Positions 8,866 through 19,360 of a stretch of DNA of 64,000 bases are shown here, piece by piece (position 1 is the stretch's first letter; every line of letters starts with the position of its first letter). The notes beneath the pieces were generated by a model. That model saw only the letters and a program-made list of their open reading frames with translations. It was not told the DNA's origin and ran no database searches. This stretch comes from Spironucleus salmonicida (lineage: Eukaryota; Fornicata; Diplomonadida; Hexamitidae). Where the stretch lies: the NCBI GenBank assembly GCA_000497125.2, contig CM035316.1, positions 758,001 to 822,000 of the forward strand, read 5' to 3'. Made by a program: the position numbers and the translations under genes.

Positions 8866-9197
8866 AATACTAAGATTAACTTATTATTTATTAATACGTA
8901 GGCATCAAATAATAATTATCTGTGAATAATTACTATAGTCCTAGTTTAGATCTAGATAGTGATTATCTTATGAAATTTGAACGTAATGAAACTGTTTTAA
9001 TAAATTATTTCTAATATGTAATTGAAAATGGTTAAAATATTTTTCTGTTAATTCTTTTAACTCGTGTATTCATTATCAATATATTTGCACAAGTAACTAA
9101 TTAGATATATATGAGTAATACTTAGAACATAAATAGATAAAATTTAATACCTTTTATAAGATTACCCTATTATATACACTATTTAACATCAATATGA
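8862..9197 (+). CDS. possible ORF overlapping previous stop, 111 aa
   Basis: ATG at 8862 overlaps the TGA of the coiled-coil gene (ATGA). It reads MKYQDQLIIYQYVGIKQQ, then an acidic SLDLDSDYLMKFERNE, and later becomes a hydrophobic AT-driven stretch. The first half looks coding, the second may be chance. Could also be a frameshifted continuation of the upstream gene. Confidence 0.3.
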
Positions 9198-9387
9198 AAC
9201 TAGTAGTCATATTATTGTCATACAAATACATTAAAAGTTCAGTCAAATTATCATATCTACTAATACAGATCAATATATAAAAGGACCAGTACAATAAGTA
9301 TCACTATATCAAATCATCCCAGCCAGGTGCGGCGATACGTGTTCGGTAGCGCTCAAGCGATCCACCTGCCTTCGCTCCTAGGCAGTC

Positions 9388-9633
9388 TCACTGGAACCCG
9401 ACGAGTACTATGTTCCGGCAGCAGGGGCAGAATATCGGTACACCTAGAGCTGTACCCGCGTGGCGGCAGGGCGCGAAGGGGTGCACGCCGAGGAAAGCCT
9501 GATACCCGGCATCGCGTTGGGCGAGGGACCGCAACAGGGTCTGGGCCTCAAAGAACGTGGGCAGTGGCAGGGGAAGTCTGGGCCGGAAGGGCGCTTGACC
9601 GAACTGGGCTGACTCGGAGTAGCGAGGCTGCAT
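9388..9633 (-). CDS. hypothetical CxH...CxxC protein, right-arm copy
   Basis: Second copy of the 81-aa gene at 3933-4178, identical in sequence as far as I can compare. Starts 11 nt after the duplicated tRNA-Ile. Confidence 0.5.
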   Translation of the reverse strand: MQPRYSESAQFGQAPFRPRLPLPLPTFFEAQTLLRSLAQRDAGYQAFLGVHPFAPCRHAGTALGVPIFCPCCRNIVLVGFQ

Positions 9634-9644
9634 TTTAAAAAGCT

Positions 9645-9718
9645 TGCTCCAGATGGGGATTGAACCCACGACCTTCGGTACATAAGACCAACGCGCTAAC
9701 CAACTGCGCTACAAGAGC
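9645..9718 (-). tRNA. tRNA-Ile (anticodon TAT), right-arm copy
   Basis: Exact inverted copy of the tRNA at 3848-3921, with the same T-run downstream. Confidence 0.85.
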
Positions 9719-10278
9719 TTGCTAAATGAAACTGATTTAGGCTATGCATTAGTACAATCGAACGTATCTCCACAGCCACTAGACGACAGAGTAGGTCCAT
9801 CCATGACCATAGCCCCAGCTGAACTGTTGTTGGCTGCATATATATCTGATGGGGTTGAATCTTGTCCGCCCATACCAGCAGGAGTGCCAGCCGGGACATC
9901 TCTGGGGCTTTCTGGTCTTGTAACTCAGACCGTAGAGATATAAAGGATGTTCAACACGTTCCTAACGCTGCTCTCTCACATTGAATGTTGGCAGCAAGGA
10001 AGTACTGACGTTCTGCCCGCATCTAGATGAGCTGCACCCAACCAGAAATCATATACAGTGCAACCTGATATTATATATAAATTGGCAGGTTCGGACTGAA
10101 ACCACATGCTGGGGTAGCAGATAGCGGCAGACACATGGTCCTGGTCCGGAGGCAATGGTGACGCATCCGACAGGTTATTGCCAACACGAGGTTGCTCCTG
10201 GCTGCAATTCCGACCAAATCCCACCGAATTGATCCGAGTAAATTTTGCGGACGGGAATCAATTCCGAGCTCCTCATTA

Positions 10279-10944
10279 ATGTTCGGACTCTTCGGCAACA
10301 ACTACGACGACTCTTATGACTACCAATACGCCATTGAGCAGCAGTAGGCCCGCCAGCGCCGGGCTGAGGCCCACAGAGGCAAGCAGGCCCAGCAAGAACT
10401 GTACTAGAGACAGCAAGAGGAGCACCTGCGCAGACAGGAGCAGCAATCCGCGCGGGCCTACGAACAGCATAGGGCTCAGAGGGAACGCGAGGAGAAGGCC
10501 CGCCGCATGGCCCAGCGCGAGGAGGCTCTCCAGCACCTCTTCACTGCGCTTCCATCCCAGCCCAACCGCTTCGACCAGGGCACGATCTAAAACGGAACGG
10601 AGGCACTGACGCCCGGCGCGGCGTTTAAGACGTACGATTCCCAGAACAAGGCCACAGGGAGCCAGATGAGGGCCTGTGACGCGGCGAGCCAACAGACGCT
10701 CCGCCGCTCTGGGGATGAGTACTGCGCCACCGTACCAGCCTCCTCCCGGGCCGCAACGCGCGTGCGCGCAGATGCTTAGGGAACCCTGGAGGTAACCGCG
10801 GACGGCCGCGTTCACCGCTTCCAGCTCCCTGAGTTCGCGGACCGGAGCAGCATTCGCGCAGCGTTCGCGGACGGATGTCTCACGGTGCGCTTAGCGGTTC
10901 CGGAGGACCCCAGGGAGGATGTGTTCCTCGTGTAGGTCGAGTGA
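10279..10944 (+). CDS. small heat-shock (HSP20-like) protein, right-arm copy
   Basis: Second copy of the 221-aa gene at 2622-3287. In this orientation the frame is easily followed: ATG at 10279, TAG/TAA codons after AIEQQ, after QQELY, in GTI-Q-NGTEA, in ADA-Q-GTLEV and in FLV-Q-VE, then TGA. The crystallin-like C-terminus (FQLPEF ... DGCLTVRLAV) is intact. Confidence 0.6.
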
Positions 10945-11016
10945 AAATGCTACAACTCACGCCGTCATTGCGCCCCGGTGAAGCGCACTAGGAACTATTC
11001 TTTATAGCTTTTTATT

Positions 11017-11580
11017 ATGGATAACTTAATGACTGTTTTAAATTCTGAGAATAGTGTCGGAAAATACAATTTTAAAACAGAATCATAGATATTATAAATA
11101 TATATGAATATATATTTAAAAGAGACTAGAACAGAGATCAAAGAAATTTGTCAAAATTAGATAATTAGTGAAAATAACCTAATGTTATCAAACATAAATA
11201 ATTACATTTAAATCTTATTTGAATCGTAATCTTACTATGATAATGAAATAGTATATACGTAATTAAATTAATTGGGTCCATTTTTGAATTTTTTATAAAC
11301 TTATATAAATTTAATAACAGGATTCTTTTTAAATCCTATAATTAAAATTCAAAAGAAATATCCATTCATTCATCTTCTTATTCTTCCTCTATTACTGCTT
11401 CAACTTTACCAAACTATTAACAACAATTATACATTGCGTGAAGGACACTAGTATCCTCACCAACGATTTCACTATTAAGTCCAACATGTTAAATTAAAAA
11501 ATCTCTTCTAAGTGACAGCTATGTAGTGCCAGCTTCACTCTCAAGTGCTGATGCTGTTGCGTTTAAACCTACATATCTGA
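11017..11580 (+). CDS. hypothetical protein, up to 187 aa
   Basis: Frame MDNLMTVLNSENSVGKYNFK followed by helical acidic/polar sequence (IYLKETRTEIKEICQNQ, NNLMLSNINNYIQILFESQ). The first ~110 codons look like a real AT-rich gene; the last 70 codons (from about 11366) overlap the opposite-strand CEP20/FOR20 gene and look like antisense. The true C-terminus may therefore differ from the TGA at 11578. Function unknown. Confidence 0.4.
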
Positions 11581-11755
11581 AAAACTCTCCTATAACTTCC
11601 AACAATAGCTAATGCTCAGACTCAAAGGCTGGTGGTGGAATGGTACGATTTTCGGATAAAATTTACTCAGTAGATGCACGTACGGCAGCTTTTAATTACG
11701 AAAAAGTGTTTTCCTGCTTCATCTTTTTAACAACAAGATCACGTATTTCATCCAT
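11366..11755 (-). CDS. CEP20: CEP20/FOR20-like centrosomal/basal-body protein
   Basis: 129 aa. MDEIRDLVVKKMKQENTFSQ leads to LKAAVRASTEQILSENRT, which matches the N-terminal helix of FOP/FOR20 (LKA.+RA.V...L). LLLEVIGEFFRYVGLNATAS is a LisH-type dimerisation motif, followed by LESEAG and LRRDFLIQHVGL, matching the 'ESG ... L.R.FLI.EL' segment of FOR20. An acidic tail IEEEQEDE ends in TGA. Family members sit at centriolar satellites and basal bodies and are needed for ciliogenesis, which suits a flagellate. TAR codons read as glutamine. Confidence 0.75.
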
Positions 11756-11980
11756 TTCCTATAATTTGGAAGGAAATTATTATATTCATATAGCCATATA
11801 AGATTAGTAATATTATAGCTACTGTTACTTGCTCGTAGCAACAATAATGTGATCATAATACATCAACATACTGTAAATCGAAACTACATATCACTAGTAC
11901 TATTTTCTAGACTCTCCTATGTACCAACGCAGCAATCTTTACAAGGTTTTTCCTAGCAGATAAACTTCTGCAGCCTCCCG

Positions 11981-12235
11981 TCACGGCTTTAACACGGTAG
12001 CGAAATGACTCTCGAATACCTCAATTAACTCGCTAAAGCTCTAATCACCGAACTAGAAATTCGAAGTCTCAGTTTCAGATATTTCTGACGTTTGCTCGTA
12101 CGCAGAGAGCTGGCTGTATCTGACAAGATGCTTGCAGCGTGCAAAGTATTAGTTCTCAGTAACTTCTTTAATCGACTCCAATTTTGGGAGAGACTTGATG
12201 AGATGCGCGACATCGAAGCTAGAAATCCTATCCAT
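11981..12235 (-). CDS. hypothetical protein, 84 aa, possible extension past TGA
   Basis: Starts MDRISSFDVAHLIKSLPKLE and runs to a TGA at 11981. Helical, acidic and Ser-rich (SEISETETSNFQFGDQSF). Directly after the TGA the same frame continues with convincing coding sequence for 29 codons (REAAEVYLLGKTLQRLLRWY) before the next TGA near 11894. The context CCG-TGA-CGG would arise by one C-to-T change from an arginine CGA. So this may be a nonsense-mutated gene, an assembly error or readthrough. No family recognised. Confidence 0.5.
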
Positions 12236-12882
12236 TTAAAGTAATTCTAATTTAATGTATACATTATTATATAATTAAATATATTTGAGTACAATTCGTA
12301 AAAGCTGTAAATGTTTCATTGTGCAAGGAATGCAAAATATGGGCATGGGAGCAAACGTTAAAATTAGCTATAGTGTGAAATTAGGCATTATATATGAAGT
12401 CATAAAAAAGATACTAGTGCTGCCGAATAGTAAACCTATATGCAACTTAATTTGAGCGTCTAAGCGTCAGATGGTTGATGTTTTAGGGCACAAGAGAATA
12501 AATTTTGGGTTTTTGTGATCATGGTTTACTAGCGAGGCTGCACAACCAAAAATCCGAATCTCGGTAGATTCGTATTCGTTTTTTTTGAAAACAATAATTA
12601 CAATAATATATGATATTTAATATTTTCACTAACCAAAATAATTATAGTTATACGAATTTTCTTATATAATAATCATTTTTGGTAAAGTGTTCTGACCTTG
12701 GAAAGAAACCGTATATTATTTATTACTTATATTATATATGTGCTAGATTGTTTACCCCACAAAATAATTTGAAAATTGTATATTATACTATATTAACACA
12801 GAATTTTACAAAAGCCAAAAATAAATCAATTCTACGACAGTATATATTGAATATTATTATATAAAAGTTTCAGATATCTAAA
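12236..12882. other. AT-rich interval with a GC-richer island
   Basis: No convincing ORF. A GC-richer segment around 12420-12588 may be a small RNA gene (separate entry). The remainder is AT-rich promoter-like DNA for the flanking divergent genes. Confidence 0.4.
12420..12588 (+). ncRNA. candidate Pol III small RNA
   Basis: An island of balanced composition in AT-rich DNA, ending in a perfect 7-bp hairpin CGAATCT-CGGT-AGATTCG (about 12556-12573), TATTCG and then eight T residues (12580-12587), as expected for a Pol III transcript end. The 5' end and identity are unknown; I could not match it to an snRNA, SRP or RNase P RNA. Confidence 0.25.
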
Positions 12883-13158
12883 ATGGACTTGTTCACAAAA
12901 TGCTGCATACAGCTTCCGGAGATCGACGAGCACGGCGAGCAGCCAACCAGCATCCTGAACTCCAAAAGTTTCATCCGTCCGACGCAACTTTTGACCTACG
13001 AGGAAATGTCGGAAATCAGCTCCGTTTTCCGGTCCAATTTCGAGACGGTTTCCGACGCCTCAGACGACGACTCGGAGCGCCTCAGCACTGTGCTTCCAGG
13101 ACCAGCCAAGAGCCAGGAGAACGTTTTCCACATGTTTTTTACACATAGCCAGGATTGA
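12883..13158 (+). CDS. hypothetical protein, 91 aa to first TGA
   Basis: Starts MDLFTKCCIQLPEIDEHGEQ and ends HMFFTHSQD-TGA. Middle has a Ser/Asp-rich SDASDDDSERLST, a casein-kinase-like acidic stretch. The codon use is balanced. The same reading frame continues far beyond this TGA as coding-like sequence, so the 91-aa product may be only the N-terminal part of an interrupted gene (next entry). Unrecognised. Confidence 0.5.
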   Translation: MDLFTKCCIQLPEIDEHGEQPTSILNSKSFIRPTQLLTYEEMSEISSVFRSNFETVSDASDDDSERLSTVLPGPAKSQENVFHMFFTHSQD

Positions 13159-13689
13159 ACTTGTTGATCATGCGTCCCTTTCAAATTCACGTTAAACCGC
13201 CTCTGCCAATTCTACCATTTCAAGAATTTGGACGCGCAGAGAAGCACCGATTTAGAGCTAAAGTTCCAGTTTCCCGAACGCTGCGTTGAGCGTATGTCGC
13301 ATGAGGGCGATTTTACAGCATTTTGGGCGCAACCCCAGTACACCCTCGAGCTGGCCTTTTAATGTATCTGAGCGGGCACGCAGTATCATGATATCGCACT
13401 CCTCGGCTTCGCCAGTTGGCAGGGTCATTTTGATTCAGTTGGGTTCGTAGGGGATGGAGATTTTTCTGTATTTTATTAATATTATATTATATTAGAGATA
13501 ATCGAAATTTTCGACAAATTAGGGTCATCAAGAGCGTCGTCGAGAAGGGATCCGCCGGTCGCTGATGGATCCCAGCTCAGCTAGCTACGGGGGTCACCAG
13601 ATGAGTGAGATTTTAGCGATAGCGGACGAATCGATATTAGGGATTGCGTCAGATTTTGGTTTGTGCAAATCCCCATTTCAGAGTAGAAA
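13159..13689 (+). pseudogene. same-frame coding-like continuation broken by four TGA codons
   Basis: In the frame of the 12883 gene, TGA codons occur at 13156, 13165, 13369 and 13609, with no frameshift. Between them the frame reads like protein: CVPFKFTLNRLCQFYHFKNL, LELKFQFPERCVERMSHEG, YHDIALLGFASWQGHFDSVG, SGRIDIRDCVRFWFVQIP. A decayed gene would be expected to gather indels as well, so the absence of frameshifts is odd. Alternatives are a very recent pseudogene, TGA recoding, or sequencing error. Function not recognised. Confidence 0.4.
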
Positions 13690-13776
13690 AATAATATATC
13701 AAGCGCGCCGATAAATCACAATATCAAATATAATATTTAAGGTATAATAAATATAATTGTATATAATTAATTTTAA

Positions 13777-15018
13777 ATGTCAAACGAAGAGGATATTCCT
13801 TTGTACATTGACGAACCATCTAGGCACTCTGAGCTCACGTTGTCTTTGCTACCAGATCCTGCAAAGTAAACACCGTTGACTTGCATTTTCAACTTCGTTA
13901 ATTCTACATTAGGCAGCGGTGTTCTAACATTACCATATGTTTTTTTCCTATTAGGATATATTCTAGCTCCCATTGTGTCCATTTGTTTTTCCTTATTAGC
14001 TTTAGCGTCTTTTTACATGCTTGCTTCTGCAGCAAAGTATACCAATCGCTATCAGTACTCAACAATATGTGACAAGCTTTTTAAAACAAAATTTGCAGGT
14101 ATTGTATGCAGTTTATTGCAAATAATTTTTATCTAAGGCGCATTGATAAGTTATATTGTTGTTATTAAAGACAATATGTGGTTTTTTACTCCAGAACAAA
14201 AATTGTACAGAGATTTAACGGTTAGTGGATTAATTCTATTTATTGTACTTCCATTAACATTTCTTCGCACATTAAACAAGCTTAAATTCACGTCGTACTT
14301 AATCATTTTTGTTTTCATCTATATTATAGCAGCACTAATTATTTTTAACGTATAAAATGATACACCTGGCTAAGTTGTTGCGTTTAATGTAAATTTTAGT
14401 TCATTAACCGCGATTTCATTATCTATTCATTCTTATTCATCATAATATAATTTTATCAACCTCTTTTACGAATTAAAACAAAGAGAAAAAAATATTCACA
14501 AGGTGATTATTACTAATCAAATAATAGTTACTTCTATTTACTTGACTGTAGGATTTTTAGGATATTTTTGTTATAAAAATTAAGTAAAGCCTGATATTCT
14601 AAGCAATTTTTAAGGCTCAGTTCTTGCCAAAATTGCGAATTTTTCTATGATATTTTTCATGATTATACATTATCCACTTCCAGTTTATGGGATGCGTAAA
14701 GCTGTTGAATCATTTATAGTTAAGAAAAATAGGGAAGCAAGCAATTTCTTCAGAATTTTAATTGCAACTCTAATTGTTAGCATAAGTTTAGTAATAGGAA
14801 TTTTTGTTAACTCTATCGATAATATTATTGATTTTTCTAGTACTATTGCAGGTGGGGGTTTAGGATTTATTTACCCTCCATTGTTATTAGCTATAATTTG
14901 TAAAAGAGAGTAGCGTACTAAGCTTTTTGTTGGTTGTATCATATAACTAATAATAGGAATAAGTCTTGTTCTGACTGGGTTTGTTAGCGTATGTTTCAAA
15001 TGGTTTGGAAGTTAATGA
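13777..15018 (+). CDS. amino-acid transporter, AAAP/SLC38-like
   Basis: 413 aa with a hydrophilic N-terminus (MSNEEDIPLYIDEPSRH) and about eleven membrane segments. The first, NFVNSTLGSGVLTLPYVF, is the AAAP signature (N..G.GIL.LPY). Other segments include GYILAPIVSICFSLLALASF and, near the C-terminus, STIAGGGLGFIYPPLLLAII. Members move neutral amino acids across the plasma membrane or out of lysosomes. TAR codons occur, for example, in FIQGAL and KNQVKPD. Ends KWFGSQ-TGA. AT-rich, single copy. Confidence 0.85.
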
Positions 15019-15351
15019 ATTCATTTTACAATTGTATACAAACTGTTAATTCTGTAAAAATATTGATATTGATATTATATATAAAATTTAATACAATTGT
15101 TTCAATTTTACAAGTAAATTAATTGGGTTATGTTTTAATATTAAATAATAGAAAAATAGTTTTATAATTGTTATATAATATATTTAAAGCTCGTTAATTT
15201 AACATCGTAGATGAAATTTTTAAATTTTTACTGTCTGATAGTATTAGTTAGAATTAATTTTTATAAAAACTAATCTTTCATAATCTTTTGAAACTGGTCG
15301 TACAATTTTAAAGATTTTATGTTGAACTAGATAATATATATATTACCAATT

Positions 15352-15810
15352 ATGCCCGATCCTTTTATTTATAAAATGGAAACTTGCGTCTCTTTCTAAG
15401 AACCTTTCCCAAAGCTTAACTTTATTATATTCGAAGATAGATCCTTCAAATAAAGATAATAAATGTAAGCATCTACTTATCCTATCAAAAAATTCTGGTC
15501 AAATGAAGAAAATTAAATTCTATCTGATTTAATAGAATCATATGGATATAAACCAACAAAAATATCATAATTCATTAAAACAAGAGATGTTAAATAAGTC
15601 ATTTCACATATTTAAAAAATAAATCATAGATTAGATTCTAAAAATATAGCTGATTTTTAAGAAAAAGGAGTTTAACAAAATGAGCTTATCTAAAATATTT
15701 ATTCAATGCTTTATCAATCAGGATATGGAGCGGGTGTTCTCGCACATTATATCAGCCACAGGTATAAAATTAACTTTGACCTTGTTTTATAAGTTTGCAA
15801 GCAGAATTGA
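15352..15810 (+). CDS. Myb/SANT DNA-binding protein
   Basis: 152 aa, MPDPFIYKMETCVSFQ to TGA. Residues about 46-95 form one Myb/SANT repeat: KKFWSNEENQILSDLIESYG, then KPTKISQFIKTRDVKQVISH, which keeps the first Trp, the EE, the 'I..F...R...QV..H' third helix and replaces later Trp residues by Tyr/Ile as often seen. Single-repeat Myb proteins are usually transcription factors or chromatin subunits. The C-terminal third is helical (YQSGYGAGVLAHYISHRYK). Upstream of the giant repeat protein gene by 94 nt. Confidence 0.7.
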
Positions 15811-15904
15811 GCCTTTAGAGGAATTAGAGTGATATTATTTGAATAATATATTATAAATATAATTCTGTTGTAAAAATGTTTACAAACATTTACATACGTT
15901 TAAA

Positions 15905-18900
15905 ATGCTGAAAAATATAAATTAACGTTTAACCAAAAAAAAATCCTGTATTTTAATTTGGATTATCGTAAGTTTAATATTATTAACAGGGTTAATAGTG
16001 TCTTTAATATTTATATTTACTAATATTTTTAAGCGCTAAGATAATACTAAGTACTTTGAAGACTATAAATGGAGTTAGAAAAAATTAATTGTTTCTTAGA
16101 ATGTAAGAACTTCATTTTCTTACTAAGATAATATTTTTTCTAATCATAACTACGCGTTCGACCGCCTGGTGGAGTTCAGCCTGTTTCACGGCTTCACCGA
16201 GGTAACTCTGTTCGCCGGCAGCGTCGAGTGGGAGTCCCTGGACTTCGACCGGGGTAGACTGCCGCACGAGGAGGATGTCCTGTACGCACTAAGGAAACTG
16301 CGTGCAAAGGGTATCAAGGCGAGCCTGGCGTTTTACATCAATGATGACATCAACAATATGACCAGCTGGCAGTACTCCGGGAAGATAGCCGCGATCGCCA
16401 AGCGCATTAATTCTGCTGACACCCCGATCAGCATGATCCACTTTGACCAGGAGCCAGACCAGGCGGAGTCTTACTCGGCCCTGGTCCAGATGCTCAAACT
16501 GGCGAACGACATATTCCCCACTGGCACTGCCGTCAAGCCTGCCTGGTTGCGTACACCGCTAAGTGGTATTTCGTTCCCCGCCGACATTCAGGCGATCATC
16601 GCAGACGAGTCCCAGGTAGCGACGCTCGCTGACCTGATCAACCGCCTCACCACCAACTCTCAGGTGATGGCCTACTCCAATACCTGGGACGACGTGTAGG
16701 CCCTCGCGGAATTGATGAAGCAGAGCGCTGCGAAATTCGGAAAGTCGTCCACGCCCATCCTAGAGACCAGCTTCGGCGGAAACTTGCCAGACACCGAGAC
16801 CCTGTACCAGCAGGTCCAGGGTAACCAAACTAAATGGTACCGCGACGTGACTGCCTTCGCCGCCAAGCACCGGTCGGTCGTGATCCACGACTACCGCCAC
16901 TACTATTCAAACTTCCTCTGCTCCGAGCCAGTGATCTGGAAGGGTGTTTCTCAGACCCGCAACTGCGCCGCCCCGGTCATCCCCAACAGCCAGGCGCCCG
17001 ACATTGAGTACGATTTTACCATACCTGGGGACGGTGGTGAGCCGGAACCCGAAGTCGTGCCCACCTTTATTGCGTATCAGGATGCGTAGAAGGGTCTTTA
17101 CGCCTGGGACCACGCTAAGGAGCGTATAGACGGCAAGCCTGCCTGGGAAATGCTGCTCCGGAACCATAACTACGCGTTCGACCGCCTGGTGGAGTTCAGC
17201 CTGTTTCACGGCTTCACCGAGGTAACTCTGTTCGCCGGCAGCGTCGAGTGGGAGTCCCTGGACTTCGACCGGGGTAGACTGCCGCACGAGGAGGATGTCC
17301 TGTACGCACTAAGGAAACTGCGTGCAAAGGGTATCAAGGCGAGCCTGGCGTTTTACATCAATGATGACATCAACAATATGACCAGCTGGCAGTACTCCGG
17401 GAAGATAGCCGCGATCGCCAAGCGCATTAATTCTGCTGACACCCCGATCAGCATGATCCACTTTGACCAGGAGCCAGACCAGGCGGAGTCTTACTCGGCC
17501 CTGGTCCAGATGCTCAAACTGGCGAACGACATATTCCCCACTGGCACTGCCGTCAAGCCTGCCTGGTTGCGTACACCGCTAAGTGGTATTTCGTTCCCCG
17601 CCGACATTCAGGCGATCATCGCAGACGAGTCCCAGGTAGCGACGCTCGCTGACCTGATCAACCGCCTCACCACCAACTCTCAGGTGATGGCCTACTCCAA
17701 TACCTGGGACGACGTGTAGGCCCTCGCGGAATTGATGAAGCAGAGCGCTGCGAAATTCGGAAAGTCGTCCACGCCCATCCTAGAGACCAGCTTCGGCGGA
17801 AACTTGCCAGACACCGAGACCCTGTACCAGCAGGTCCAGGGTAACCAAACTAAATGGTACCGCGACGTGACTGCCTTCGCCGCCAAGCACCGGTCGGTCG
17901 TGATCCACGACTACCGCCACTACTATTCAAACTTCCTCTGCTCCGAGCCAGTGATCTGGAAGGGTGTTTCTCAGACCCGCAACTGCGCCGCCCCGGTCAT
18001 CCCCAACAGCCAGGCGCCCGACATTGAGTACGATTTTACCATACCTGGGGACGGTGGTGAGCCGGAACCCGAAGTCGTGCCCACCTTTATTGCGTATCAG
18101 GATGCGTAGAAGGGTCTTTACGCCTGGGACCACGCTAAGGAGCGTATAGACGGCAAGCCTGCCTGGGAAATGCTGCTCCGGAACCATAACTACGCGTTCG
18201 ACCGCCTGGTGGAGTTCAGCCTGTTTCACGGCTTCACCGAGGTAACTCTGTTCGCCGGCAGCGTCGAGTGGGAGTCCCTGGACTTCGACCGGGGTAGACT
18301 GCCGCACGAGGAGGATGTCCTGTACGCACTAAGGAAACTGCGTGCAAAGGGTATCAAGGCGAGCCTGGCGTTTTACATCAATGATGACATCAACAATATG
18401 ACCAGCTGGCAGTACTCCGGGAAGATAGCCGCGATCGCCAAGCGCATTAATTCTGCTGACACCCCGATCAGCATGATCCACTTTGACCAGGAGCCAGACC
18501 AGGCGGAGTCTTACTCGGCCCTGGTCCAGATGCTCAAACTGGCGAACGACATATTCCCCACTGGCACTGCCGTCAAGCCTGCCTGGTTGCGTACACCGCT
18601 AAGTGGTATTTCGTTCCCCGCCGACATTCAGGCGATCATCGCAGACGAGTCCCAGGTAGCGACGCTCGCTGACCTGATCAACCGCCTCACCACCAACTCT
18701 CAGGTGATGGCCTACTCCAATACCTGGGACGACGTGTAGGCCCTCGCGGAATTGATGAAGCAGAGCGCTGCGAAATTCGGAAAGTCGTCCACGCCCATCC
18801 TAGAGACCAGCTTCGGCGGAAACTTGCCAGACACCGAGACCCTGTACCAGCAGGTCCAGGGTAACCAAACTAAATGGTACCGCGACGTGACTGCCTTCGC

Positions 18901-19063
18901 CGCCAAGCACCGGTCGGTCGTGATCCACGACTACCGCCACTACTATTCAAACTTCCTCTGCTCCGAGCCAGTGATCTGGAAGGGTGTTTCTCAGACCCGC
19001 AACTGCGCCGCCCCGGTCATCCCCAACAGCCAGGCGCCCGACATTGAGTATGATGGGCTATGA
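15905..19063 (+). CDS. membrane-anchored protein with three 340-aa TIM-barrel-like repeats
   Basis: 1052 aa in one frame from MLKNINQRLTKKKSC to TGA. Residues about 15-38 (ILIWIIVSLILLTGLIVSLI) form a single membrane anchor with a short basic cytosolic end, so a type II topology is likely. An AT-rich linker (KYFEDYKWSQKKLI) leads into 2.85 copies of a 340-aa GC-rich unit. Each unit alternates strand-helix elements (EVTLFAGSVEWE, GIKASLAFYINDD, ISMIHFDQEPDQ, QVMAYSNTWDD, SVVIHDYRHYY), which suggests a glycoside-hydrolase-like TIM barrel; HFDQEPD could hold catalytic acids. Linkers are acidic (GDGGEPEPEVVP). Two TAG codons per unit are read as Gln. Enzyme identity unproven. Confidence 0.75.
16142..19051 (+). 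repeat. 1020-bp in-frame tandem repeat, 2.85 copies
   Basis: Copies begin at about 16142, 17162 and 18182 (period 1020 bp). I see no mismatch between copies, even at third codon positions. Period is a multiple of three, so the frame is kept. The last copy stops after the barrel, before the linker. GC-rich block inside AT-rich flanks; identity suggests very recent duplication or homogenisation, and copy number could be collapsed in the assembly. Confidence 0.95.
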
Positions 19064-19120
19064 ACTGACTGATTTAAGTTAAATACTTTTATGAATATAA
19101 TTTTTAATTATTCACTACTA

Positions 19121-19360
19121 TCATAGAATGATATCCCATGAATCAGAGATCTACTGTTCTCCATGGAAAATTAACGGTTTGCTTAATGGATGCAGTTCTA
19201 TTTAGTTATTTTGAACGTTATCACCAATATGCTAAAAATTTGGCGAAGAATAGCATTGTAATTTATGGACATAATTAGAACAGTCAGATGCTTCTGATTC
19301 AGAGATAGTCAGTTGACATTAGGAATTGGCGAGTTAAATTTCTTCTGTTTAAGTTTTCAT
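19121..19360 (-). CDS. small acidic protein A, SESEASD family, 79 aa
   Basis: MKTQTEEIQLANSQCQLTIS then ESEASDCSNYVHKLQCY, ending QISDSWDIIL-TGA. It is paralogous to the gene at 19834-20067: shared IS(E/D)SEASD(C/F)SNYV(H/K)KL core and a shared C-terminal (S/T)DSW(D/E)I. The Ser/Asp cluster resembles a CK2 phosphorylation site. No membrane segment. Function unknown; the conserved C-terminus may be a docking peptide (inference). Confidence 0.6.

Larger units (their letters stand above)
9315..10988. repeat. right arm of 1.67-kb inverted repeat
   Basis: Reverse complement of 2578-4251. Contains second copies of the 81-aa gene, tRNA-Ile and the sHSP-like gene. Outside both arms the flanks are unrelated AT-rich sequence. 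Confidence 0.95.

Noticed and set aside
16142-19051. Bacterial contamination or CRISPR-like array as explanation of the repeat block
   Set aside because: The unit is 1020 bp, coding, has in-frame TAG as Gln, and is fused in frame to an AT-rich TM-encoding start.
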